From assembly GCA_001599975.1 (NCBI GenBank), contig BCIO01000005.1, positions 2,156,508 through 2,220,507 of the forward strand: DNA of 64,000 nucleotides, given 5' to 3'. Positions 24,721 through 36,165 of this stretch are shown here, piece by piece. The notes beneath the pieces are model-generated. The model was given only the letters and a program-made list of their open reading frames with translations, was not told the DNA's origin and made no database searches. How positions within the stretch are numbered: position 1 is the stretch's first letter; each line of letters starts with the position of its first letter. A program made the translations under genes and the position numbers. This DNA is from Cystobasidiopsis lactophilus. Taxonomy: Eukaryota > Basidiomycota > Agaricostilbomycetes > Agaricostilbales > Chionosphaeraceae.

Positions 24721-25683
24721 CTACTCCTTCCCAAAAGTGCGCCACGACACCGTGCTCGCTTTCCTGTCTCTCCTATCGATCGCACTGCTGGTGGGCGAGC
24801 TGTTGGCGGACGAGTTGGGGGGAGTGGCGATCTCGAGAAAGCTGGCGCTGTGGCGGCGCTTGTCGGCCTTTGGCAGCCGGATGGTGACGACTTTAGCAGG
24901 GCGGTAATTCTGAAGAGGGGAGGCGTCGTCGTACGTCAGTCGTCGAGACACAACCGGGGTGGAGGTCATGACAAAGTCGCGGGAGAAGTCGGGGTTGGAC
25001 AGAGATCGTGAGTGGCCAATAATGCCGTGAAGTCGCCCTGAGGGAGTAGTGGAGGCACTAGGGAAGGTGAGATCCGGTCGAGGATCCTCGTGGTCCTCAG
25101 AGGAGACGCTAGCACCACTTTGTGGGACTGGTGTGCGCAGGCTCAGTCAGGTGTCTTGGTTGCTTTGAAGAGTCTGAAAGTTGTGGACGCTCACCTGTAT
25201 CTAGAGCAGGAGCGGAAGAGGCTTTGGCGTGTCGACGCAAGCTGCCAGAGGGACGCAGCAGGCCGCTGTTCTTGGAAAAGAAAAACGCAGGCGACCTCGG
25301 TGGCGGACTCGCACTTTTGAAGGGGTCTTTGGCGACGACGGCAGTAGTAGTGAGCTTCGATATGCTGTCTCAAAGTCATTGGACTCACCATCATCGTTTC
25401 TGTCCGCACGAAAGCTGTCCTGGCTGACCTTCTCTTGGATTGGAGGCTGAGCCAAAGTTGCCGCTTCGACGTCTCGCTCCCGGGCAAAGAAGACTTCGTG
25501 GAGGGCAGCCGTCTGCCAGCTCAGGACGACGTTGAAGCGATAGAGGAGCCAGAAGAGAGCAACGACCAGCAGCAGGATCACAACTTTTCGGAGAACTGCG
25601 TCAGGCCTTGGCCAAGTCTGAGGGCGGCAAGGCGCGACCTTACAGAGAACCGGGAGCAGGACGGCCAGAATGACGTTGGCCAT
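24721..25683 (-). CDS. Unrecognised single-pass membrane protein
   Basis: It starts at the ATG ending at 25683: MANVILAVLLPVLCKVAP. A strong membrane segment follows (VVILLLVVALFWLLYRFNVVL), then a charged stretch with AALHEVFFARERDVEAATL. After an intron near 25310-25390 the frame reads SPAFFFSKNSGLLRPSGSL and, after a second intron, GASVSSEDHEDPRPDLTFPS and YDDASPLQNYRPAKVVTIRL to the end at WRTFGKE. The tail is Ser/Pro/Arg-rich and probably cytosolic. The N-terminal hydrophobic stretch may be a signal anchor. No known domain is visible. A longer frame upstream of 25683 opens only with TTG and is not used. Confidence 0.6.
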
Positions 25684-26193
25684 TTCTTCGCTGTTGGAGG
25701 AGAAGGAAAGAGAGCAGCCGCTACGAGCCAAGGAAGCATCACATCCAGGCGAAATCAAGCATGACGGGCACGAAAAGAAGGCACTTTCTCGCCATGTCAA
25801 TGGGCATTGAGTGTTTGAATGGGTTTGAGAACAGGGCAGCGAAGAAATGTGTCACAACGCATGTGCTCACTTCAGTCCAGAGAACAAGGTAGCGGAGAAA
25901 GCGCCAGTCACAGCGTCACAGTGGCAGCGGAGGGGTCCCAAAAGCTGTCAAAAGTGGTTTCATCCCAAAGTCCATATAATCACACTGTCTACAATGAACC
26001 CAAATAGAAGAAGGCGCCCGCAAGCCAGCCGGAACTCTAGGGTCGAAGGCTGCCCAATCTTTGCTCATGTCTGGAAGCTCGTCGTCAATTGACAACCAGA
26101 GCCCTTCCGACGGCCAAAGAGGGCTCACCTCGTGGATGGAGAATCCAAATGGGCGCGCGAAGCAGAGACGCAAAGACCGGCGAGCCCTTTCCC
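25684..26193. other. Intergenic region, no gene seen
   Basis: About 510 bases between the start of the one-TM protein gene and the stop of the Pro/Ala-rich protein gene, both on the minus strand. It would hold the promoter of the former and 3' end of the latter. Open frames here are short and lack motifs. Confidence 0.4.
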
Positions 26194-28524
26194 TTAGAGA
26201 ATCCGAGACGACAACGCCACGTCCATCCGTTCAGTCAACGGTCCGCCTGTTGCCTGATCCACCTTCTTCCTCTTATTCGGAGAAAAGTCGAGTCGATCTT
26301 GAAGGCTGTTGGAAGGCACAGCTAGACTGTCGTTAGGCCGCTTGTAGAAGCCGTCCGCCGAGCGCTTGTTGGAACCGGATGGCGCTCCCGTAAATGCACC
26401 ATTTCCAGAGCCGCTGATCACAAGTCCGGAGGGCTGGGTCGAACCGTTCTGCATCCTGTCGATAAGAGGAGCGACCGGAGCACCAGATCCAGAAGGTGCT
26501 GACACTCGCTGTTGCAACGCCGCACCGGCAGCGTTGCGCTCGGCAGCAGGAGCGGTGGGTGGTGCCCGAGACGTAGAGAAAGGTTGGGGAAAAGAGAGGC
26601 CATTTGCAGCCGGGGTGGGGTTGGGCTGAGCTTGCGACAAGTCTTGGTTTCCTTGCGCTCTGGTCCAAGCTTTTGGCTGTTTTGGTTGAGTCGTCTGCCC
26701 GTTTGCTGGGGCGACAGTCAATGACGAGCGAGTGTTGTATAGCTCTTCCACTTCTCTAACAACGCGGCCCTTCTCTGCCGGGCACAGGTCGGCCTCTCGG
26801 ATGCTGGGCGCAAACTTAGTGGGGTCGTCAATTGCGGCCAGCACCAGGTTTTTCGAATTGGGCATTGCTTTCCCGTTCGTCCTATTGATGTGCAGCTGGC
26901 GATCGGCATCCGTCCAGAACCAAGCGATGGCCGGCCTTTCAGCGGGGCCGCCAGGGCGCGGCTGAAAGCTGAGGGCCACCGGTTCGGGGATGGGGATGCG
27001 GACCAAGAACTTGAAGAGCTGTTGCCAGGTGCAGTCGTCGGGCGTGTATCGGATCGCCAAGGGGAAAAGTTGTGATAGAAGGTGGGGCACGAAAGGCTGC
27101 AAATGGACGGGGAAGGTAGGCCAATTCGGGTCGAGCGAGGGGATGGGTGATCTGACCTGAGCGGAGGCACCAACTGATGGCTGGGTAGTTGCAGCCGGCT
27201 GAGATGGGACTTGAAATGTAAATGCACTGCTCGCTGACGCCGAGCCAATGGGCGGTAGTCGCGCTGGCAGTGCCGAAGTAGACGCGGAAGCAGTCTTTGC
27301 CGGCGCCGCATCTTTGTACGTGGCGGCCAACGCGTTGTGCTGCAGTGACTGGGTGGAAGGGTTGGCCGGGGCGAGCTGGGGCGAGGGCGAACCGCGGGTG
27401 TAGCTCCCCTTGCCTTTCGACCGAAGGCGCTCCTTCAAAGCCGCTTCGCTTTCGATAGGACTCGGCCTCGAGGGAGCTTGTTGCGACAGCGGCGGAGCCG
27501 GCGCCTGCTGCGAAGGTTGCGCTGGCTGAGATACTGGGGCATTTCTGGCCGAAGATTCTTGCGCAGAAACAGGCTGGTTGCGCGACGAAGGAGGGGGAGA
27601 CCGTGGACGGTTGGGAGGAGTTTGAGGGCCGCGCGAGACCCCCGAGGTCGCCTGCGCTGGCTGCCCGGTGGTCGAGGTGGCCCTGCCTTTCTCCTTTTGG
27701 AGCGCTGCAGTTGTCGCTGCGGAAGGAGGTCGAGCGGGGAGAGGATGGGTTTGAGAGGGTGGCCGGTTATCTGCGGCCGGGGCAGGCCTAGCGGTAATTT
27801 GAGGGCGTGGCTTTGGAGGGAGGCTCGCCAGGCCCGATGCAGCAGGCGAGGGCGCACGTGAAGAATTGGCTTTCTGTTGAGAAGGCGGAATAGGAGGGAC
27901 AGCCAGCAAGGTTGCCAGATCTGGGACAATGGGAGAAGCCTGCGCTGGCGCCGCAGCTTCGGCCTGAGCCGGAGTGACCTGCACGGGCTCGGCAGCTGCT
28001 GGAATGGCTGCGGCTGCCTGTGGCTCAGCCATCTGCACGTCGAGCGAGGCCGGCGGCGACTCTTCGCGCTTGACGGACACTGGCGCCACCGGAGTGGGCG
28101 CCAATGCTGCCGCCTCAGCCAGCTTGAGCTGGCGCCTCCGCCTCAGGTACTCCTCTTGCGCCGCCTCTTGAGCGTCCAAGTCATCGCGGCCAGCATCGGT
28201 GAACGGGACGGCCAAGAGCTGCGCGTTGGTGAGGCCCGAAACGGGGCGAATGGCAAAGTCCAAAGACAGGAGATGGTGCTCTTTGGGGAGGGTCCACGGG
28301 CGGCAGACGCGGGTGCCCGTCTGGCGCTCCAGAGCCCGGCTGGTCCTGAGATGCCAGAGCCGGCGAGCCTTGGTGAGCAGGGCCGGGGATGGCTCGTCTT
28401 CCTGAAACAAAGCGTAGTGGATGGGCAGCGCGGCCAGCTGGAAAGACGTTAGCGCTGACAGCTGTGCCACATCGTTACAGTCAAAGTCCAAGCTGAGCTT
28501 GAGGTATTCGGCGTCGTCCGCCAT
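26194..28524 (-). CDS. Unrecognised long Pro/Ala/Gln/Ser-rich protein
   Basis: A single uninterrupted frame of 776 codons from the ATG ending at 28524 (MADDAEYLKLSLDFDCND). The first ~150 residues look folded: LSALTSFQLAALPIHYALFQ, RRLWHLRTSRALERQTGTR, LPKEHHLLSLDFAIRPVSG. A long disordered region of Pro, Ala, Gln and Ser follows. A second folded block at about 27130-26740 reads WPTFPVHLQPFVPHLLSQLF, WQQLFKFLVRIPIPEPVAL, IAWFWTDADRQLHINRT. The tail ends in a basic KRKKVD motif (possible nuclear signal) and ALSSRIL. The absence of introns over 2.3 kb is unusual in this window. I recognise no family; a nuclear or chromatin role is a guess from composition. A longer frame to 28722 needs a non-ATG start. 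Confidence 0.7.
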   Translation of the reverse strand: MADDAEYLKLSLDFDCNDVAQLSALTSFQLAALPIHYALFQEDEPSPALLTKARRLWHLRTSRALERQTGTRVCRPWTLPKEHHLLSLDFAIRPVSGLTNAQLLAVPFTDAGRDDLDAQEAAQEEYLRRRRQLKLAEAAALAPTPVAPVSVKREESPPASLDVQMAEPQAAAAIPAAAEPVQVTPAQAEAAAPAQASPIVPDLATLLAVPPIPPSQQKANSSRAPSPAASGLASLPPKPRPQITARPAPAADNRPPSQTHPLPARPPSAATTAALQKEKGRATSTTGQPAQATSGVSRGPQTPPNRPRSPPPSSRNQPVSAQESSARNAPVSQPAQPSQQAPAPPLSQQAPSRPSPIESEAALKERLRSKGKGSYTRGSPSPQLAPANPSTQSLQHNALAATYKDAAPAKTASASTSALPARLPPIGSASASSAFTFQVPSQPAATTQPSVGASAQVRSPIPSLDPNWPTFPVHLQPFVPHLLSQLFPLAIRYTPDDCTWQQLFKFLVRIPIPEPVALSFQPRPGGPAERPAIAWFWTDADRQLHINRTNGKAMPNSKNLVLAAIDDPTKFAPSIREADLCPAEKGRVVREVEELYNTRSSLTVAPANGQTTQPKQPKAWTRAQGNQDLSQAQPNPTPAANGLSFPQPFSTSRAPPTAPAAERNAAGAALQQRVSAPSGSGAPVAPLIDRMQNGSTQPSGLVISGSGNGAFTGAPSGSNKRSADGFYKRPNDSLAVPSNSLQDRLDFSPNKRKKVDQATGGPLTERMDVALSSRIL

Positions 28525-29087
28525 GATCTCGAGGGCGTTCTTGTTTTGGGAGTCTATTGTTGTTGCTAACGAAAGCGTTGAAGAGCGGGTTGGCGGTCTG
28601 GGCGATTCGATTTGCGTCGCCTTGTGTTGGTGCTTGCTGGAGCTGCTGTCGCAGCTGGGGCGACTGTAATGGCGGAAGAACAAAAGAGGAGGCCGCATTG
28701 CGAACAAAAGGCTGAGTCTCAAGGGTCGACTTCTGGGTCTGAATCGCTGCTCGGATGCAAACTACTATAGGCTAGGGAAGGATCTATGAGAGATCTAGGT
28801 GAGCCAAATCGTGGATTCCAAAATTTGTCAGACGGAGATGCGTTATGGCTGAAGGGCTTAGGGCACCTGATGAGTAGCAGGGTCGACGCCAATAGAGTCA
28901 CTAAGGTGAACAGGGATTGAAGGAGTGAGAGTCGGCCGCCAGATCTGCGCGGGCCAAAGGAGGCTATCGTTTGCCACCGTCAGCCAACGAAGGCCTTCCA
29001 GGACGAGGGACACGCACCCGTCCAAGTGTGATGCTTGGTGCGAGCACAGAGGGTATAAAGCTTCGAATAGGCTGTTTTAGAGGCGTT
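28525..29087. other. Intergenic region, no gene seen
   Basis: About 560 bases upstream of the Pro/Ala-rich protein gene and downstream of the thioredoxin-like gene. The open frames here start from non-ATG codons or are under 65 codons and carry no motif. Confidence 0.4.
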
Positions 29088-29650
29088 TCATAGTGCCAGG
29101 AAAGCCTTGAATTTCTTCCGGTCCAAGATCTCAGCTTCCACCAAGCGAGGTGCAGCCGCAATCTGCAAGGCCCCTGAGCGATGGGTCTGTCAAACTCGTG
29201 AAGTAGTAAAAGTACCTTCTCCTCGAGTGGTGCGTCCGGCTTGCCATCCAGTTTCAACAGCGTCGGCACCTTGTCGATCGAGAAGGGCGCTCGCTTCCAG
29301 GGATTCGAGTCGCTGTACCATTCATCGCGGTCCCCCTGCTCGGATCATGAATTTCGTCGACTTGGCCACGTTTTGAAACCCGCTCACGACGAAGACAACG
29401 GTGGAATCTGCGGGTGAGATGTACTGCGCCAGAATCGGTTCGGCATTTTGGCAGTCTCTCTGTTTCCCCTCGCTCGTATTTAGGTCCAGTCGGGCATCCT
29501 AAGCTCTTCGAGAGGGTTCAGACTCACGCACCACGGCCTCCCGCGCTCTTCTGGGCTGGAGAAGAAGACGAGGTAGAAAGGCTTGTCCAGTGGCAACGCG
29601 CTGAGCAGCATGGAAGCCAAGTCCCGTTCTTGCGAAGGCATCAGGGGCAT
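29088..29650 (-). CDS. Thioredoxin-like protein of the TXNDC17/TRP14 type
   Basis: Three exons. The first reads MPLMPSQERDLASMLLSALP, KPFYLVFFSSPEERGRPWC; removing an intron (about 29428-29505) gives the active-site motif WCRDC followed by QNAEPILAQYIS. Then come VFVVSGFQNVAKSTKFMIRA, DEWYSDSNPWKRAPFSIDKV and PTLLKLDGKPDAPLEE, the cis-proline strand, and after another intron LVEAEILDRKKFKAFLAL. The paired cysteines two residues apart and the Asp between them match TRP14 (WCPDC), a small cytosolic thioredoxin-fold reductase for disulphides. Length (about 140 residues) fits. The start is the first of two in-frame ATGs (29650, 29641). Confidence 0.85.
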
Positions 29651-30185
29651 GATTCAAAGTGGTGGTCAGAGGTAGAAAGAGAAGGCAAGTTTAACAGTTT
29701 TCTGGACCCTTGATCCGCGCGCGAGTCGAGCAGCCTTCGCCCAATTTTTCATGGAATGGCGCAATGCCCGAGATTTTGTTAGGTTTCGGTCCGGGTGGCC
29801 AAGGCAGCCAAGACCTTCGAATTGCGACACAATCATGAATCCGCTTGAAGAGGCGAGATTTGGATCGCAGAGCAAGAAGGTCACCGTGCGAGTCGAAGAA
29901 AGGAATCGCCAAAATGGACCGGCGAGCAAGATGGGCATATTCAGCTCACGGACGGTTCAGAATGAATTGAAACAAGAACAGAGGAGTCATCGCTAGTCCC
30001 GACGTCCAAAAGAGTCTTGCATAAAATTTGCCACCGCTTCGTGCCCACTCAATCCCCTCATTTCCTCGAAAGCAATTACCTACACATACAACCGGTACTT
30101 GCTCTTGGCGATGGCATGCTCAACAAGTACCGAGTCTCTGCAAGCGCAACCATTCAGGACCAGGGAAACCACGAGCGATGAGAGC
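29651..30185. other. Intergenic region with two weak small frames
   Basis: About 535 bases. Two ATG-started frames overlap on opposite strands: 29751-29996 plus (81 codons, basic) and 29938-29666 minus (90 codons, starting MPILLAGPFWRFLSS). Neither shows a family motif, and each is a partial mirror of the other, so I treat both as chance. The stretch probably carries the promoter of the TRP14-like gene and the 3' UTR of the phosphodiesterase gene. Confidence 0.35.
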
Positions 30186-32652
30186 CTACACGAAGTCATT
30201 CAAGAAGATCACACTAAGAGCGACAGTGGGAAATTGCAGAGCATCAGAGAGACGAGAGGAGACATACGGTCCAGATTCAACAAATTCATGCGCTGCGATC
30301 CAGGAATAGGCATGCCGGTCCTCGATGGCTTTCATGTAGACCAGCAGCGAGGAAGCATCCGAGTAAGTGATGGAGGCGGAAACATCGAGAGCGACTCCCG
30401 CTGTCGGTGTAGCCTGCAGTTGGTAGATCGCTCCAGACGAAGGGGTCGCTGTGGCTGAAGCCGCTTCGTGGGTTTCTTCAAGTTTGGCAAGGATAGTTGC
30501 TGGATCGACGGTGTTGTAAGCAACGTGATCGTCTGATAGCCCAAATGAGCCTTCCACATGGGGAGAAGGGGACTAGACTCACAAGAGTCTGATCGCGGCC
30601 AAGGATTGGGTTCATGGACGCGGTCCACTACGATGATTCTCTTGTTGGAAGAGAGGAGGTCCCCAATCTTGGAAGACAGATCGGATGCACCACCAAATTG
30701 GATAGACCGAGCTTCTGGAGTGGCTTGTGACCGTGCTTGTTCCACACAGGCTTGAAGCTCTTCCACCGAAGGCACCATGGAATAGGCGATGACCTCCCCA
30801 TCCTTGACTTTGTCTTGTCCTAAAACGAACCCATCCTTCTTGATTTCGTAGAAAACGATCTCATGCGGGTGCTCCGCGAGAAAGTTGAAGATGTCGACCA
30901 GGAAATCCACGTAGCGGCAGCCCGGCACCATGGCATGCATGTGACAGATCTCGCCCTTCTTCTTGTTGATCACGTCCGTGAATTTATACCCTTAGAGATC
31001 TGTCAACAGGGGTTCATGGCTGACGACCTGTGCAGCACCCACCGGGTCTCATATCAAAGAAGCGAGTTCCAATTCTAAGCTGGTTGGCAATCGTGTCTTT
31101 TTGCGTGTTAGCGATGCTTTTAGTGGTCAATCAGATCTGGTGTGTTCTAAAATCCAAGGGCACTATCAAGCCTTACTTGTTAATGACCCGCTCAGGCTTT
31201 AGCTTGAGTTCTTCCAGCGTTTTGATGAGAAAGTGCACCACCGGAGTGCCGAACTCAATGAGAGTCTTGTTTGCCAGGGCATCGCTGAGCTTGCCGCTCT
31301 GGATGAGGTCGAGTAAACTGCCTCAGGGGTGAGCCATACCCCAGATTGGGCACATTGGAACGCGCACTCCGTGTCCAAGTGGCAATACATGCCACAGTCG
31401 TGTGCACCCGACAAAGCCAGCTTAGAGAAAGGCGCTTGGAGCCACCGATCGTCCGACTATCGTCGAGATTAAGCCCAGTCGCAGCGCCCTTTAGAGGATC
31501 GTACCTTGATCAAGTCGCCGAGCCAGCTCTCGTAGCTCGGTGTAACGTAGATGTAGAGTTGGTCGTCTCTCAGTCCGCTCTGATCCGAGAAGCCGTATTG
31601 TATCGTCAGTCCCTCTTTGAAGACAGCGGGGGTGTTGATGGTCGAAGTGAGAACGCCTTTGCTTAGCCCGGACGTCGGGTCGATCTCGACATGAGCGTCG
31701 AAGAAGGGCACGCGCTTTGAGGTGACCCAAGTCCCCACGAAGCGTTTCCCTAGAGAGACTAAAGAGTGCTTGGAATAGCGAATCTTGCTTAGGCCTTCGT
31801 TCGTTTGGTACTCGTGATATCGCGCCTCTCGGCCTACGAGCAAAGACACCAGGCCTTCTTGCTGAGAAACGTAGGAGCTGGTCTCGACGCCTTTGCCAAT
31901 AAGCTTCGAGTGCTCTTTGACCGAATCGTCGACTTCGTTTTGGAGCTGTTTGACGTCTTCGGTAACCACAAAGGTGACCACAGAGGCTTTCTTGGAGTCA
32001 AACTCAGCTCTCCCGCAAGAGCCACTTGGCTGAGGTGTGCTCTCGTCTGCATGCCAGGCGCGGTTAGAAACCGCAACAGTTGCGAGCCGGAACATACGGG
32101 AGTCCAAGTCAACACGGCCCAACGATGCCGCTTCGATACCCTCTTTGGTGAGCTTAAGAAACGCTTGGAGATGCACCCGCCCGTCGGGCCTAACGATGTC
32201 GAACTGAGGGAGCTTCAGAATAGACACCCCATCGTAAAAATAGACAGATGGACTTGCATACGCCCAGCCATGATGTGAGGCATTCAGCAAGCTGAAGTGC
32301 ACCTCACGCATCTGTCCGAGCTCAAATTCGCGCTCTGTGGACATTGTCTGCTTGAATATGAGCTCTAGGGTGCCAGGGCTCGAAGGCCGGTCTTACTCCA
32401 TCGCTACGCAGGCTCTCGTGCAGCCACTCCTTTCCCCGTGCGACCGAGAGTGTGTATTCTCCAGTGATGCCTTCGTGTACAGGCCAAGAAACGACCTGGA
32501 GGGGAAGCTGGGTAGCGAATATCGGACGGACATTGGGCGCGGTTTGGGGCAAGGCATTCAGGCAAAGAGGCACTAACACCAGTCTCATTCACAACACGGA
32601 GAGTGATATAGTCAGAAAGCAGCTGCTTGGTGCCTTTCAAGAGATGATCCAT
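30186..32652 (-). CDS. PI-PLC X-domain-like phosphodiesterase
   Basis: Spliced gene from ATG at 32652 (MDHLLKGTKQLLSDYITLRV). The N-terminal ~400 residues are beta-rich (LPLQVVSWPVHEGITGEYTL, REVHFSLLNASHHGWAYASP, DPTSGLSKGVLTSTINTPAV) and of unknown type. The C-terminal third is a PLC-like TIM barrel: LSGAHDCGMY-type motif with the first catalytic His near 31400, EICHMHAMVPGCRYVDFLVD with the second His near 30945, EHPHEIVFYEIKKDG and NKRIIVVDRV. It ends SVIFLNDFV. Such proteins cleave or bind phosphoinositide-type substrates; the fungal members are poorly studied. No signal peptide is visible at the chosen start, so location is unclear. At least five introns. Confidence 0.78.
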
Positions 32653-32766
32653 AGCCGTTGTCGCCGGAAGAGCTCTCGCGAAGGCGCGTGCACTCTTGTG
32701 GCTGTCCGAACCTCGGTTGCAAGGAAACGTGGGTCACAAGGTGGCAAGAGCCTATCCATTCGCATT

Positions 32767-35432
32767 TCAGAACAAGACTAGCCCGACTTGATCCACATCG
32801 TCTTGCTGGCGCTCTTCGTTGAACGCTTCGTTGCCAAAGTCTTGCACCATGATGCGTTCGGCGCCGTCCACTGGCCCCTCACCCAAAGGCTCGTCTGCTT
32901 CCTGGCGCAGTTGGAGCTCGTCCACCGCCTCCCTCAGCTCTGCAGCGTGCTCCCGAAGGACGGCGGCTTGATCGTCCTCCAGGCCCAGGTTGACAGGCAG
33001 AGGCGGCGTTCCGATGTCCTCTTGATCCTGCTCTGCGTCGGGCACTTCCGTGTCCGCGTCCGTGTCGCCGCCATCCATCTCCAGATCGGCCAAGTTGGGC
33101 AAAGCGGGCTCGGCCTGCATATCGGGGAGGTTGACTGGCTGCTGCGCCTGCGCAACTTCGGCACGAGCTGCGGCGACCATGCTTTCGCTGACGCCGACTC
33201 CTGGATTCGACGGGTTCGCCAAAGCTTGGCGAGAGAGTTGCGCTAAAGTGTCTGGTAAAGGTTCAGATTTAGCGACGTCGAAAGCCGCAGACAGGGGAGA
33301 AAACGCACCGGCCGAGTCTCCCTGCTGTTGCTGCAGGCGCTCCTGTTGGTCTTTGACCAGCTGCTCCATCTTGTCTTTTGCCTCTTTCAGCTCCTTCAAG
33401 ATTCTTTTGCGCTTGTCCAACGCCTTTCGCCTCTTCCTCTCGACGTCCGGGATCAAGGTGCCAATGAACAGGATCAGACCAACATACGCCGTGTAAAGCC
33501 ACTTTTTCCAGAAGGTCACCTCTTCTGCCCGGCGCGGGTCTGCCGCCACATAGCGCAGTTCGCCAGACGAGGTGCGGCGCACATGGGCGAGACCAAGAGT
33601 TCGAGCTTCGATGGAAAAGCCCACCGCAGCAATCGTGTTGATCCAGTAAGATGGAGACAATAGATTGCGCTGGTGTCGGTGGTGGCCGTGATCTCGGGCG
33701 CGTCGGGCTGCCCTGGGTGCCCCCACCTGAGCATTGAGGTTCGGCAGGCCTTGCTGAGGCGCTTGGTCGGCCCCTCCTCGCGCACGCTGGTCGGCTCCTC
33801 GAATGTTGGCCACCATATCCGCCCCGTGTCGACGAGCTCGTTGGATGATCACGCCAGGCCTCAGGCCGTTCCACTGCACGCCGTTGGGACCAATCGCGGC
33901 TCCAGGCGGCAGACCTCCGCCAGCGTTGCCAGCTTGTCCATCTTGCGCTTGCTGTTGCAGCGCCTGTTGGATGCGCCGGCCTTGAGCGGCACGCCGAGCC
34001 CGCATGGACCAGCCCTCCCAAACAATCCACCCGATCGCCATGCAGGCCAGAATCACTCGCTTGCGGTAGGAAGCATGTCGTCCAAAGATGTAGAGCAGGA
34101 ATGTAAGCTTGAAAGCCAACCAGAAGAGCGGGATCAAAGTGCGCCGGAGCTCGTCTAGGTTGATCACGATCGCCAAGGCGTTGGCTCGGTTGACGCGCGC
34201 ATCTCCAGCAGCACCCGCAGCACCCGCAGCCCCTGGTGCAGCGCCAGGTGCTGGATTGGCTGGTCGAGGTGGAGGGCGAATGGCCGCTCCAGCGCGAGCC
34301 AGCCGATTGTACATGCCCTCGCCGTGCCCAAGCGCACCGATGGCATCCCCTGGCGCTCTCACATAAGGTGGTCGAAGGCCGACTCGCGGCGGGCCGCCTG
34401 AGAGGCTACTAGACACGCTCTTGGGACAGAAGAGCATATACAGCAAGTCGATGGATTCGAAGATGGATAGCAGAGCCTGATGGCGCCTGAGGTTTTGGAA
34501 GAGAGTAAGGCGGTCGGGCTTCACCTCTTGAAAATAAGAGGTGGAAGCGCTGCTGTTAGGAGCCGCCCTGTAGGAGAGCACGTCGGTGGCGGCCATGCCA
34601 ACAAACTCGTTGACGATGGAGTCGAGTCCAAGGGCGGTCACCAGGCCGATCAATGCGTCCTCGGTGCCCTGGTCGTACTCGTGGACCTCCACGAAGCGCA
34701 TCTTTTGCGTCATGCCCGGCGAGGAGATGGAGTCGGCCTTGAGGCGGAGCGCCTCCATCTCGTTGCGCAGCTGGACGAAGAGGTACGACTTGGAGTTGAC
34801 AATCTTCACCTTGAAGGTGAAAGCCTCGGAGACGGACATGGCCTTGAGGTGGTCGATGATCTTCGGCCAAGGCTCTGGCCAAGTCAAGGCAGGCGTGACC
34901 TCTGGCCAGGTCATCGATGGGGCGGGCGAGGAGCCTGCTGTCGCTATGTTGGAGTCACTATCGGGCCAGGGCTTGAATGAGCCAGGCTCCTCGACTGGAC
35001 TAGCTTGTGCTTGGGCTTGGGCTGGTGCTGGCGCTGGCACGGGCTCTGGCTCTGGTTCTGGCGGGGCCGGCTCCGGCATTGACTGCCAGGCTGCACTTGG
35101 TACAATGCAGTGGACTGGGTGGCGCATGTCGAAGTCAGTGACCTGTCCAGAGACGCTCGGCAGGTCAGCGAGAGGCCGCTCGAAGCTTCCCAATGCGAAC
35201 GCACATTGTCCTCGAGCAGCACGTCCTTCAGCTTCTCCTTGCCGCGAGCCAGACCCAACGCCTTGCCCTTGACGATCAGTTTCAAGGCGTCCTGCTGCGG
35301 TTGGCCGGCCAGCGAGGTCTGGAGCAGCTCTCGAAGCTCGGCCACGGTCACGGCGTCGTCCACCTCGAGATCCACCCCGTCGCCGCGCTGCTGGCGGAAC
35401 GGGTCGTCGGGAATGATGATTCGCAACCTCAT
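32767..35432 (-). CDS. Usa1/Herp-like ubiquitin-like-domain membrane protein
   Basis: Exon 1 from the ATG at 35432 (MRLRIIIPDDPFRQQ) encodes a ubiquitin-like domain: VDDAVTVAELRELLQTSLAG and QQDALKLIVKGKALG. A 62-base intron (from GTGCGTTC after LKDVLLEDN) leads to one long exon. This has a Pro/Glu/Ala/Gln tract (about 35020-35085), then AFTFKVKIVNSKSYLFVQLR, and two or three membrane segments: LIPLFWLAFKLTFLLYIFG, RVILACMAIGWIVWEGW and WLYTAYVGLILFIGTLIP. Then a coiled coil (RKRRKALDKRKRILKELKEA) and an acidic tail with many Glu, Asp and Pro end in QVGLVLF. UBL plus paired TM is the plan of Usa1/Herp, the scaffold of the Hrd1 ER-associated degradation ligase. The match is by architecture, not strong motif identity. 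Confidence 0.65.
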
Positions 35433-36165
35433 AGTGAGTCCAGAGCCATTCACGTCCGGGGTGTTGCTGGTGTGGGCTATTGCTCAGGCGAAAACAAGCT
35501 GGCTGCCTCTCTCCAACCAGCTTTATCGCCACCTGGCCGCCTTAAGGCTCCTTAAGCTCACAGATTCCAGATTTCCGCTGACTGTTTGGACAATTTGACA
35601 AAGTGGAATGGTATACACTGCTCCACGGCGATCAAATTCCCTGCCCTGCGAGCCAACATGGTGGCGCAAGCCCCTTGATGCCAGCCTGTTCCATATGTTT
35701 TAAGCATAGTGAGAATGACCTCTGGAAGTCGGTGTACGCAGAGTGGCGGTCTCCGCAGTCCGCGGCAAAAGCCAAACGCTGCTGACCTGGCCAACTCCCG
35801 TCGCTTCTACCCGACCCCCGCTGTCCGCAGGCGATCAATACTGCTGCCAATACTGCTGTGCAGACTGTTTAGAGGAGTTCAAAGAACGCACATAGGTCAT
35901 GCGAAAGCGCCGAGGCACCGGGCAACTTGTTCAGTAGTTGTTGCCAATCTGAGCGGAAGCAACTTGGCGCTCGAAGGAGCAAATGAATCCCCACTGTCGT
36001 TTCGGGCGTAATGTGCACAACAAATTTGTGGACAGGTGACTATCCTCTTTGGGACCTATGACCGAACAATGCGGTGCAGGCTAGAGAAAATGGCAACATC
36101 ATCCAAGCCAATGGCGAAAGCAATCAAGATGGACCTGAACGACCAACACAATCATCAAAGACTTC
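35433..36165. other. Divergent intergenic region, no gene seen
   Basis: About 730 bases between the Usa1-like gene (minus) and the acetyltransferase gene (plus). The frames present are under 80 codons, mostly begin with TTG, and lack motifs. It should contain both promoters. Confidence 0.4.

Noticed and set aside
29666-29938. Minus-strand 90-codon frame beginning MPILLAGPFWRF
   Set aside because: Does not join in frame to the thioredoxin-like gene and has no motif; probably chance.
32767-35532. N-terminal extension of the Usa1-like frame up to 35532
   Set aside because: The extended frame is Arg/Gly-rich shadow of exon 1; the ubiquitin-like reading in another frame fits a clean intron.
35558-35794. 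Minus-strand frame of 78 codons upstream of the Usa1-like gene
   Set aside because: Starts from TTG, no ATG, no motif.
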